Shown here: positions 53,622 through 61,360 of the stretch, in pieces
Numbering within the stretch: position 1 is the stretch's first letter
Layout: every line of letters begins with the position of its first letter
Assembly (NCBI GenBank): GCA_002402465.1
Contig: DHFW01000018.1
Span: 1 to 63,871, forward strand
From: Bacteroidales bacterium UBA4814
GTDB taxonomy: Bacteria; Bacteroidota; Bacteroidia; Bacteroidales; UBA7960
Direction of reading: 5' to 3'
Length of the DNA stretch: 63,871 nt
Program-made: the position numbers and the translations under genes
Notes under the pieces: generated by a model
Seen by the model: only the letters and a program-made list of their open reading frames with translations
Told to the model about the DNA's origin: nothing
Databases searched by the model: none

Positions 53622-54182
53622 ATGGGCTCAATAACAAAAACCAACCAGCAATACGACGAGATAAAGAAGATATGCCTGGATATCTTTACCAAAAAAATGA
53701 TAGATTATGGCACGGCCTGGCGCATCCTGCGCCCTTCGTCGCTAACTGACCAGATCTACATCAAAGCCCAGCGTATCCGTTCGTTGCAATGCAAAGGTAC
53801 ACAAAAAATACTTGAAGGTATTACGCCCGAATTTATAGGAATTGTTAACTATGCCATTATTGGCCTGATTCAACTTGAGCTGGGCGTGGTCGACCAGCCC
53901 GAACTGGCCCCAGATAAGGCCGAAGCCAAATGGGTTGAGTACTTTGAAAAGGCCCGTAGCCTGATGCACGATAAGAACCACGACTACAGTGAGGCCTGGC
54001 GCGAAATGCGGGTATCATCACTGGCCGATATCATACTCATGAAGCTGCTGCGCATAAAGCAGATCGAAGACAACGAAGGAAAAACCTTTGTTTCGGAAGG
54101 CATTGATGCCAATTACTACGACATAATCAACTACGCCGTTTTTGCCCTGATAAAACTGGAACTCGAAGGCCAGAAAGGCTGA
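53622..54182 (+). CDS. DUF1599 domain protein
   Basis: A 186-aa cytoplasmic protein made of two similar halves. The first has LDIFTKKMIDYGTAWRILRP and SLTDQIYIKAQRIRSLQ. The second has KNHDYSEAWREMRVSSLADI and ILMKLLRIKQIEDNEGK. This internal duplication and the YGTAWR/YSEAWR signature are those of DUF1599, sometimes called a nucleotide modification-associated domain. Function unproven. It is divergent from folP. Confidence 0.85.
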   Translation: MGSITKTNQQYDEIKKICLDIFTKKMIDYGTAWRILRPSSLTDQIYIKAQRIRSLQCKGTQKILEGITPEFIGIVNYAIIGLIQLELGVVDQPELAPDKAEAKWVEYFEKARSLMHDKNHDYSEAWREMRVSSLADIILMKLLRIKQIEDNEGKTFVSEGIDANYYDIINYAVFALIKLELEGQKG

Positions 54183-54206
54183 ACGGCTTATTAAAACGGG
54201 AAAAAG

Positions 54207-55283
54207 GTGGTAAAATTCATTGCCAGGAGATTATGGTACGGCCTGTGGGTATTCCTTGGGGTGGTTACCGTGGTCTTTTTCCTGTTTACGGTGTTGCCCG
54301 GCGACCCGGCCCGCATGATGCTGGGGCAGCGCGCCGACATCGCTTCGGTGGAAGCCATTCAGCGTGAGCTGGGCCTCGACCGCCCGGTAATGCGGCAATA
54401 CCTCAACTACCTCAACGACCTCTCGCCTGTTTCCGTTCACAACCAAAAAGAGTCAGAAAGTTTCTTCTTTCTTGATCCAGAAAAGTATGCTGCTGCAAAG
54501 CTGGTTTCGGCCGGCAAGTTTTCGCTGGTGCTCAAGAAACCCTACCTGCGGCGCAGCTACCAGAGCAACCGGCCCGTGACTTCTATCCTGGCTGAAGCCT
54601 TTCCTAACACCTTGTTGCTGGCTTCCGTGGCCATTCTTTTTGCCATGCTGCTGGGCATTGCCCTGGGCGTGTTGTCGATGATCAAGGACAGTCCTGCTAT
54701 GGGCCGCACTATCATGGTGTTTTCGGTGCTGGGCATGTCGCTGCCCTCGTTTTTTGCCGCCATTATCATTGCCTGGCTCTTCGCCTTTGTGCTGGGCGAC
54801 TTCACCGGACTGAACATGACCGGCAGCTTTTATGCCGTAGATGACTTTGGGCGGGGAGAGTACGTGCAGTGGAAAAACCTGATACTGCCCGCCCTTACCC
54901 TGGGCATCCGACCCCTGGCGGTGGTCACCGAGCTTACCCGCAGTTCGCTGCGCAACGTTATGGCGCAGGACTATATTCGCACTGCCCGCGCCAAAGGCCT
55001 CAGCATGTACCGCGTCATAACCCGTCACGCCCTGCGAAACGCTATGAACCCCGTCATTACCGCCATCTCGGGCTGGTTTGCATCGCTCATGGCCGGCGCT
55101 GTATTTGTAGAGTACGTCTTCGACTGGAAAGGCATAGGCGTGGTCATCGTAAATGCCCTCGAAACCTACGACTTCCCGGTAATCATGGGTGCCGTGCTGT
55201 TGATCTCAGTCATGCTGGTACTGGTCAATATTGCCGTCGATATTATTTACGGACTGCTCGATCCAAGGGTACGAATGCAGTAG
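54207..55283 (+). CDS. DppB/OppB-type ABC transporter permease
   Basis: A 358-aa inner-membrane permease of the peptide/nickel importer family. It starts (GTG) VKFIARRLWYGLWVFLGVV. TVLPGDPARMMLGQRADIAS and LGLDRPVMRQYLNYL follow, and the EAA-type loop is YIRTARAKGLSMYRVITRHA before RNAMNPVITAISGWFASLMA. It ends with a standard helix and IIYGLLDPRVRMQ. The usual DppC, ATPase and binding-protein genes are not next to it; the following DNA is repeat-rich and then changes character. Confidence 0.9.
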   Translation: MVKFIARRLWYGLWVFLGVVTVVFFLFTVLPGDPARMMLGQRADIASVEAIQRELGLDRPVMRQYLNYLNDLSPVSVHNQKESESFFFLDPEKYAAAKLVSAGKFSLVLKKPYLRRSYQSNRPVTSILAEAFPNTLLLASVAILFAMLLGIALGVLSMIKDSPAMGRTIMVFSVLGMSLPSFFAAIIIAWLFAFVLGDFTGLNMTGSFYAVDDFGRGEYVQWKNLILPALTLGIRPLAVVTELTRSSLRNVMAQDYIRTARAKGLSMYRVITRHALRNAMNPVITAISGWFASLMAGAVFVEYVFDWKGIGVVIVNALETYDFPVIMGAVLLISVMLVLVNIAVDIIYGLLDPRVRMQ

Positions 55284-55598
55284 GGCAGAGTGTGCAGGGC
55301 TCGGAGCTAAAACCCAACAGCCAACAGCCAACAGCCAAACCCCCTTCGTCCTGCGAAGCAGCACCGCCTGTGCTTAGCACCGGGTCGCCCATCTAAACTT
55401 GCACCCGGGGCTAAATCCCGGCAAGATTTCACCCGGGGCTGGTTTTAATGATGTGTGAATGATGTAATGTTTTTCTGAAATGATGTAACATTTTCCATCA
55501 TTAACATCCTCATCTTTATAAAGTAAAACTTTCTAAATCATTTTACCAATGCATATTGGTCATTGGTATATTATTTTATTGGGATAACATATAACACC
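55284..55598. other. Repeat-rich intergenic region and control region of the baeRF cassette
   Basis: No gene seen. It contains CCAACAG repeated about 3.6 times (55314-55338), a 55-base repeat (55351-55406) also found near 63785, and the word CACCCGGGGCT twice (55402-55412, 55430-55440). It also has three direct AATGATGT repeats (55447-55454, 55458-55465, 55479-55486) and the palindrome TACCAATG...CATTGGTA (55544-55568). From 55441 to the start codon there is not a single TTTG, so the usual Bacteroidota promoter is absent. Confidence 0.6.
55351..55406 (+). repeat. Dispersed repeat, copy 1 (left of the cassette)
   Basis: Shares with 63785-63839 the pattern CTGC-AAGC, then GCCT-TGCTTA-CA-CGGGTCG, then TAAACTTGCACCC, in the same orientation. 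By eye about three quarters of positions agree. Confidence 0.7.
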
Positions 55599-56753
55599 AT
55601 GGAATTACTTACAAAAAAATTGATTCAGCAACTTCTGGCAGCAGATCAGACGCCTTGTCTTTCATTGTATATGCCTACGCACCGAACGCATCCTGAGAAT
55701 CTTCAGGATAGCATTCTTTTTAAAAACCTTGTAAGGCAAATGAAAGAATCGCTGTTGCAAAAATATTCTGCCGATGAGGCACAAAAACATCTTGAACCTT
55801 TCGAAGCGCTTGCTCAAGATAATACTACCTGGAATCACACATTTGACGGCCTGGCTGTTTTTAGTGCAACGGGTTTGTTTAAAGTTGTAGGTGTGCATAA
55901 ATCGTTTGAGGAATTGGCATTGGTGGCCGACAGTTTTCATACCAAGCCGCTGTGGCAGTATTTTCAATCGCTCGACCATTTCCACGTTTTGGGTTTAACA
56001 CTTCATGATATACGGCTTTTTGAAGGCACCCGTCATACCCTTACTGAAGTTGTATTCAATGCCGATACGCCAAAAACCATAACTGAAGCGCTTGGTGATG
56101 AATTGACTGACAAGTATTCGACGGTTGCATCTTATGGCGGTACAGGGGGAGAAAGCTCAAGCATGCATCATGGTCAAGGTGGCAGAAGCGAAGAAACTGA
56201 AATAGACGCTGAACGGTTTTTTCGTGTCGTAGCGAATGCGATTTACGAACAATATTCTAAACCTTCAGGCTGGCCGCTTATTCTTGCAGCCTTAACCGAA
56301 CACCACAACCTTTTTCAAAAGGTAAGTAATAATCCATTATTGCTAAGCAAAGGTATTGCAATGAACCCTTCATCGGTTTCAACAGATAAACTGGCAAGCA
56401 TGGCCTGGGAAATAATGGAACCCGAATATAACCTGAAACTTGATACCCTGGTTGCCAGTTTTGAGCAGGCAAGGGCAAATGGAAAAGGGAGTGACGATTA
56501 CAAGGAGGTTGCTGTGGCGGCAGTTGAGGCAAGGATTGATACCCTTATTGTTGAAGCCGACCGGATCATTCCGGTCAGGATTACAAATCTTGTAACGGGT
56601 AACACACAGAAAAAAGATATGATAAATCCGAAAGTAGATGACCTGCTTGACGATATGGGAGAATTGGTGATGAAGATGGGTGGACAGGTGATGGTTCTTC
56701 CTGCTGAAAAAATGCCCTCTCAAACCGGCCTTGCAGCAATATTTCGTTATTAA
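55599..56753 (+). CDS. Bacterial archaeo-eukaryotic release factor (baeRF) family protein
   Basis: A 384-aa cytoplasmic protein related to eRF1/Pelota in the baeRF families, which are predicted to act on ribosomes under stress. Recognisable segments are CLSLYMPTHRTHPENLQDSI, LEPFEALAQDNTTWNHTFDG, LALVADSFHTKPLWQYFQSL and FHVLGLTLHDIRLFEG. A glycine-rich loop containing GTGGESSSMHHGQGGRSEE lies where the family has its central loop; it has GQGG rather than the GGQ of true release factors. The C-terminal part (RANGKGSDDYKEVAVAAVEA) is eL30-like. It heads the hibernation/glycan cassette; ATG 55599 is preferred to the GTG at 55563. Confidence 0.75.
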   Translation: MELLTKKLIQQLLAADQTPCLSLYMPTHRTHPENLQDSILFKNLVRQMKESLLQKYSADEAQKHLEPFEALAQDNTTWNHTFDGLAVFSATGLFKVVGVHKSFEELALVADSFHTKPLWQYFQSLDHFHVLGLTLHDIRLFEGTRHTLTEVVFNADTPKTITEALGDELTDKYSTVASYGGTGGESSSMHHGQGGRSEETEIDAERFFRVVANAIYEQYSKPSGWPLILAALTEHHNLFQKVSNNPLLLSKGIAMNPSSVSTDKLASMAWEIMEPEYNLKLDTLVASFEQARANGKGSDDYKEVAVAAVEARIDTLIVEADRIIPVRITNLVTGNTQKKDMINPKVDDLLDDMGELVMKMGGQVMVLPAEKMPSQTGLAAIFRY

Positions 56754-56768
56754 TTAAATGGAAAAAAA

Positions 56769-57083
56769 ATGCAAATACAATTTAACACAGACAAAAATGT
56801 AACCGGGAACGAAGAGCTTATAGCTTCGTCAACTTCTTATATTTCGGAAGAACTTAGCAGGTACAGTCAGCATATAACAAGGGTGGAAGTTCATTTCTCG
56901 GATGAGGATGGCAGCAAAGAGGGGTTCAACGATAAACGCTGCCTGGTGGAAGCCCGTCTTGCAGGCAGAAAACCTATCGCTGTTATCAATCAGGCAAATT
57001 CGCATGAACAGGCTTTTTTTGGCGCCATTGACAAATTGAAAAATTCTTTGAAAACAATAACCGGACGCTGGAAGGATTATTAG
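56769..57083 (+). CDS. hpf: Ribosome hibernation-promoting factor (HPF/YfiA family, short form)
   Basis: A 104-aa protein of the S30EA/sigma-54 modulation fold that binds the 30S decoding centre and silences ribosomes. It has MQIQFNTDKNVTGNEELIAS, then ITRVEVHFSDEDG, KRCLVEARLAGRKPIAVINQ and HEQAFFGAIDKLKNSL. The long-form dimerisation domain is absent. It follows baeRF by 15 bases and precedes a glycosyltransferase by 36, so ribosome silencing and glycan metabolism appear co-expressed. Confidence 0.85.
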   Translation: MQIQFNTDKNVTGNEELIASSTSYISEELSRYSQHITRVEVHFSDEDGSKEGFNDKRCLVEARLAGRKPIAVINQANSHEQAFFGAIDKLKNSLKTITGRWKDY

Positions 57084-57119
57084 AATGGAAGTTATTGAAG
57101 GGAAACAAAATTTACTCGG

Positions 57120-59363
57120 ATGAAACTTGCATACATTGGAACTTACCCTCCGCGGGTTTGTGGTATTGGTACATTCACGATGAATCTGTACGAATCAATG
57201 GTAACGAATACAGATTCATCAGAGGATCCAGTTGATGGGTTTATTGTAGCCATTAACGATAATGAGCAATCCTATAATTATCCGGAAGAGGTAAAGCTAA
57301 TCATTAGGCAAGAATATCAACGCGACTATCTGGAAGCGGCAAAATACATCAACCTGAGTGGTGCCGACGTTTGTATTCTTGAACATGAGTTTGGAATATT
57401 TGGCGGGCAAAATGGCATATACATTCTTCCATTGCTCTATCGACTCGAAATCCCACTGGTTGTTACCCTGCATACCATTGTTAAGAAGCCTTCGTACAAC
57501 GAAAAAGCTGTAATGCAGGAAATATGCAAGATGGCCAATAAGATTATCGTAATGAGCCATAAAGCCATTGAATTTCTGATCGATATCTATGATGTGGAGG
57601 AAGAGAAAATTGTTTTCATTGAGCACGGTGTGCCTGATATTCAATATAGCCAGGAGCAAACAAAAAAGGAATTTAAACTTACCAATAAAAAATTATTACT
57701 CACATTCGGAATTCTAAGTCGCAACAAAGGAATAGAAACGGTATTAAAAGCATTGCCAAAAGTTGTTGAAAAGCATCCCAATATTTTATATGTGGTTTTG
57801 GGAAAAACCCATCCGAATGTTATTCGCCATTCAGGAGAAGAATATCGAAATTATCTTCAACTTCTGACAAAAAAACTCAACCTCAGCAATCATGTTGTTT
57901 TCATTAATGAATTCATTAACCAAAAAGAATTATTTAAATACTTGTCCGCATCTGATATTTATATTACACCCTATCTGAATGAAGCACAGATTACCAGCGG
58001 TACGCTTTCATATGCTGTTGGAGTGGGATCTGCCGTTATTTCAACACCTTACTGGCATGCGGTTGAATTACTGGACGATGAAAGAGGCGAGCTTTTTAAC
58101 TTTAATGATTCCGAACAGCTTGCACAGATTTTGCTGGAATTGCTTGATAATCCGGAAAAGTTGAAAAAACTCAGGAAAAAAGCATTTGATTACGGCAGAA
58201 CCATTACATGGCCTAAGTCAGGAGATAAATACATTTCGCTAGTGAAACAAATTCTCAATGTTAACCCGGAAGTATTGGTTAAGAAGGAAACGGCAATTGA
58301 TCCGCTTATGCTTCCGCCATTTTCTTTAGATCATATTAAACGCTTAACTGACGATACAGGTATAATTCAGCATGCAAAATTTGGGATTCCCAACCTAAAA
58401 GAAGGCTATTGCCTTGATGATAATGCAAGAGCTTTACTAATGGTGCTGATGACCTACCGGCAAAAAAAGGATAAGCTTGCCCTTAATTTAGCACCTATAT
58501 ATCTGAGCTACATTCATTATATGCAGAACAAAGACGGCACCTTCAGGAACTTTTTAAGTTTTAACCGAAACTTTCTTGATGAGGTCGGATCTGAAGATTC
58601 GTTTGGAAGAACCATTTGGGCCCTGGGGTACTTGTTATACAATCCGCCAAACGACGCTTATTATCAAACCAGTAAACTGATTTTCTTTAACGCGGCGCCA
58701 AACTTTGAAAAGCTGCAATCTATACGTAGTATTGCCAATACAATGCTGGGTATCAGCTATTACCTCAAAAGCAACCCCACAGATGATTCAATGAAAGAAA
58801 CATTGGCCAGCCTTTCTGACAAGTTAATTAAACACTACCAGGAAAACAGCACGCCCGATTGGAAATGGTTTGAATTACTGTTGGCTTATGATAACGGGAT
58901 GTTGCCCCTTGCCCTTTTGCACGCTGCTGAAATACTTAATAATGATAAAATAGCCGCCATTGCGCTGGAATCTGCAAATTTTCTGACGGAAGTTTTGCTT
59001 AAGGATGGCTATTTATCAATCATAGGGAATGAGAAATGGTATGAAAATGGTGGTGAACGATCTTTGTTTGCCCAACAACCTGTAGATGCATTGGCTATGG
59101 TTCTAATGTATCGTCAGGCTTTTCAGTTAACCAAAGACAGAGAATTCCTTGCAAAATTATTTACCTGCTTCCTGTGGTTCCTGGGTGAGAATGATATAAG
59201 AATGACTTTATTTGATTTTGAAACGAATGGCTGTTGCGATGGCATTGAAAACTATGGGGTTAACCGTAATCAGGGGGCAGAAAGCTCATTGGCGTATTTG
59301 ATATCGCACCTGGTTGTTATGGAAGCATTTGAAGCATTTGAACAAAAAGACCTGGCATTTTAG
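57120..59363 (+). CDS. GT4-type glycosyltransferase fused to an (alpha/alpha)6-barrel domain
   Basis: A 747-aa cytoplasmic protein. Residues 1 to about 385 are a GT-B glycosyltransferase of family 4: IGTYPPRVCGIGTFTMNLYE, VCILEHEFGIFGGQNG, LLTFGILSRNKGIETVLKAL and NEAQITSGTLSYAVGVGSAV. Residues about 395-745 form a helical toroid reminiscent of glycosidases or epimerases: KEGYCLDDNARALLMVLM, LSFNRNFLDEVGSEDSFGRT, GGERSLFAQQPVDALAMVLM and CDGIENYGVNRNQGAESSLA. The fusion suggests synthesis coupled to trimming or recognition of one glycan. The donor is probably a nucleotide sugar such as GDP-mannose; this is inference from the GH130 neighbours. Confidence 0.85.
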   Translation: MKLAYIGTYPPRVCGIGTFTMNLYESMVTNTDSSEDPVDGFIVAINDNEQSYNYPEEVKLIIRQEYQRDYLEAAKYINLSGADVCILEHEFGIFGGQNGIYILPLLYRLEIPLVVTLHTIVKKPSYNEKAVMQEICKMANKIIVMSHKAIEFLIDIYDVEEEKIVFIEHGVPDIQYSQEQTKKEFKLTNKKLLLTFGILSRNKGIETVLKALPKVVEKHPNILYVVLGKTHPNVIRHSGEEYRNYLQLLTKKLNLSNHVVFINEFINQKELFKYLSASDIYITPYLNEAQITSGTLSYAVGVGSAVISTPYWHAVELLDDERGELFNFNDSEQLAQILLELLDNPEKLKKLRKKAFDYGRTITWPKSGDKYISLVKQILNVNPEVLVKKETAIDPLMLPPFSLDHIKRLTDDTGIIQHAKFGIPNLKEGYCLDDNARALLMVLMTYRQKKDKLALNLAPIYLSYIHYMQNKDGTFRNFLSFNRNFLDEVGSEDSFGRTIWALGYLLYNPPNDAYYQTSKLIFFNAAPNFEKLQSIRSIANTMLGISYYLKSNPTDDSMKETLASLSDKLIKHYQENSTPDWKWFELLLAYDNGMLPLALLHAAEILNNDKIAAIALESANFLTEVLLKDGYLSIIGNEKWYENGGERSLFAQQPVDALAMVLMYRQAFQLTKDREFLAKLFTCFLWFLGENDIRMTLFDFETNGCCDGIENYGVNRNQGAESSLAYLISHLVVMEAFEAFEQKDLAF

Positions 59364-59396
59364 CAACTGGAACAACAGAAAAATAATTTGAAAATC

Positions 59397-60323
59397 ATGT
59401 TAATAAAAAGATACCGCAACAACCCAATTCTCACCAGGAAGGATGTTCCTTATCCCGTTGCTACCGTGCATAATGCCGGGGTTGTAAAATTCAAGGGCAG
59501 GTATATAATGATTTTCAGGTCGCATAAACTTAATGGCAGAAGTATTTTGGGTAAGGCCGAAAGCGAAGACGGATTTAATTTTACCGTAGATGAAAAACCG
59601 TTTATGGTTCCGGCAACCGAAGGTATTTTTAAGGAATATGAGGAATATGGCGTAGAAGATCCCCGAATTATTTTTCTTAATGGAGAATATCTTATCACCT
59701 ATAGCGCATATTCCCGTAATGGCGTAAGAATAGGTCTGGCAAAAACCACAGATTTTAAAAGCGTTCACAGGATATCGTTAATTACTGAAGCCGACTACCG
59801 AAACGTAGTAATTTTTCCTGAAATGTTTAACGGTTTATATGCCCGTCTCGACCGTCCTCATTCTGAAATATCACCATGGTCAATATGGATTTCATATTCT
59901 CCCGACCTGATATACTGGGGTGAATCCAAATTAATAATGAAACCTCTTCAGTATCATTGGGACGAAATGAAAATCGGACCCGGGGCACCACCAATAAAAA
60001 CACCCCGTGGATGGCTGAATATCTATCATGGCGTATTCCCTACAATGGATGGCTGTATTTACAGGCTGGGGGTGGTATTGCACGACCTGCAGGACCCTTC
60101 AAAGATTATTGCCGTAGGCGATGAATGGATACTGCAGCCCGAAGAACAGTGCGAAATTACCGGATATGTTCACAATGTGGTTTTCTGTTGTGGCGCCGTT
60201 CCCGAAGAAGATGGAAACATTAAAATTTACTGGGGCGGAGCCGATTCTGTAATGTGCATGGGTACGGCCAATACAGAGCAACTCGTTGATCATTGCTTAA
60301 ATAATTCACGACAAGCTTTATAA
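59397..60323 (+). CDS. GH130 family beta-mannoside phosphorylase-like protein
   Basis: A 308-aa five-bladed propeller protein without a signal peptide. The start is ATG 59397 rather than TTG 59388. Signatures are RYRNNPILTRKDVPYPV, the catalytic Asp88 in EEYGVEDPRIIFLNGEYL, YARLDRPHSEISPWSIW, MKIGPGAPPIKTPRGWLNIY (Lys192) and HGVFPTMDGCIYRLGVVL. The Arg, Lys and His positions that bind phosphate in characterised GH130 phosphorylases appear to be kept. Reversible phosphorolysis of a beta-mannoside is therefore likely, but the exact linkage cannot be read from the sequence. Confidence 0.88.
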   Translation: MLIKRYRNNPILTRKDVPYPVATVHNAGVVKFKGRYIMIFRSHKLNGRSILGKAESEDGFNFTVDEKPFMVPATEGIFKEYEEYGVEDPRIIFLNGEYLITYSAYSRNGVRIGLAKTTDFKSVHRISLITEADYRNVVIFPEMFNGLYARLDRPHSEISPWSIWISYSPDLIYWGESKLIMKPLQYHWDEMKIGPGAPPIKTPRGWLNIYHGVFPTMDGCIYRLGVVLHDLQDPSKIIAVGDEWILQPEEQCEITGYVHNVVFCCGAVPEEDGNIKIYWGGADSVMCMGTANTEQLVDHCLNNSRQAL

Positions 60324-60324
60324 G

Positions 60325-61350
60325 GTGAAAATAGCCATTCTTTCGCCCATTGCCTGGAGAACACCACCGGCAAAGTATGGACCCTGGGAGCAAATAGCTT
60401 CAAATATTGCCGAAGGACTTGTTGATAAAGGTATTGATGTTACCTTGTTTGCTACAGGCAATTCTGTTACCAAAGGAAAGCTGCAATATGTTTCAGAAAC
60501 GGCCTATGCCGAAAACCCGGATTTGGATACAAAGGTTTGGGAGTGTCTTCATATCAGCCATTTAATGGAGCAGGCCGGTGAATTCGATTTAATACACAAC
60601 CACTTCGATTTTCTTCCGCTCACCTATACAAGGCTTATTAAAACACCTGTGGTTACAACCATACATGGATTTTCTTCACCAAAAATACTTGAAGTATATA
60701 AGAAATATAACAGCACTGGCTTTTATGTCTCAATAAGCAACTCCGATCGAAGCCCTGATCTTCAATATACCGCAACAGTTTACAATGGTATTAACCCAAA
60801 TGAATTTACATTCAGGGAAACGTTAAAAGATTATTTGCTGTTTTTTGGCAGAATTCACCCTGAAAAAGGGACTTCTGAATCCATTCAAATAGCGAAGCAA
60901 TCCGGAAGGAAACTCATCATTTCCGGTTTAATTCAGGATCAGGCGTATTTTGACAAAAAGGTTAAACCGTATATTAATGATGATGATATTGTTTTCGTGG
61001 GTAATTCGGCACCAAAGCAAAGAGATAAACTTATGGGTGAAGCCTTTGCACTTTTACATCCAATCAGCTTTAAAGAACCTTTTGGCTTAAGCGTGGCAGA
61101 AGCTATGATGTGCGGAACCCCGGTTATTGCTTTTAATTTGGGTTCCATGCCAGAATTGATTCTTTCCGGGGAAACAGGCTTTCTGGTAAATACAATTGAG
61201 GAAGCAGCACAGGCCGTTGAAAACATTCATACTATTGACCGAAATTATTGCCGGGAATGGGCGTTTTCTAAATTCAGCACAGAAGAAATGATCAATGGTT
61301 ATCTGGATGTTTATAGTAAAATTTTAAATCAGGAAATTAACATTAAATGA
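60325..61350 (+). CDS. GT4-type glycosyltransferase
   Basis: A 341-aa GT-B glycosyltransferase. It begins (GTG) KIAILSPIAWRTPPAKYGPW with an N-terminal acceptor domain. The donor-binding half has LLFFGRIHPEKGTSESIQIA and the EX7E-like region PFGLSVAEAMMCGTPVIAFN. Its GTG start lies one base after the GH130 stop codon, so the two are tightly coupled. With the fusion enzyme it gives two transferases alternating with two GH130 proteins, which suggests a build-and-break cycle for one glycan. Confidence 0.88.
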   Translation: MKIAILSPIAWRTPPAKYGPWEQIASNIAEGLVDKGIDVTLFATGNSVTKGKLQYVSETAYAENPDLDTKVWECLHISHLMEQAGEFDLIHNHFDFLPLTYTRLIKTPVVTTIHGFSSPKILEVYKKYNSTGFYVSISNSDRSPDLQYTATVYNGINPNEFTFRETLKDYLLFFGRIHPEKGTSESIQIAKQSGRKLIISGLIQDQAYFDKKVKPYINDDDIVFVGNSAPKQRDKLMGEAFALLHPISFKEPFGLSVAEAMMCGTPVIAFNLGSMPELILSGETGFLVNTIEEAAQAVENIHTIDRNYCREWAFSKFSTEEMINGYLDVYSKILNQEINIK

Positions 61351-61360
61351 ATACATTCTA

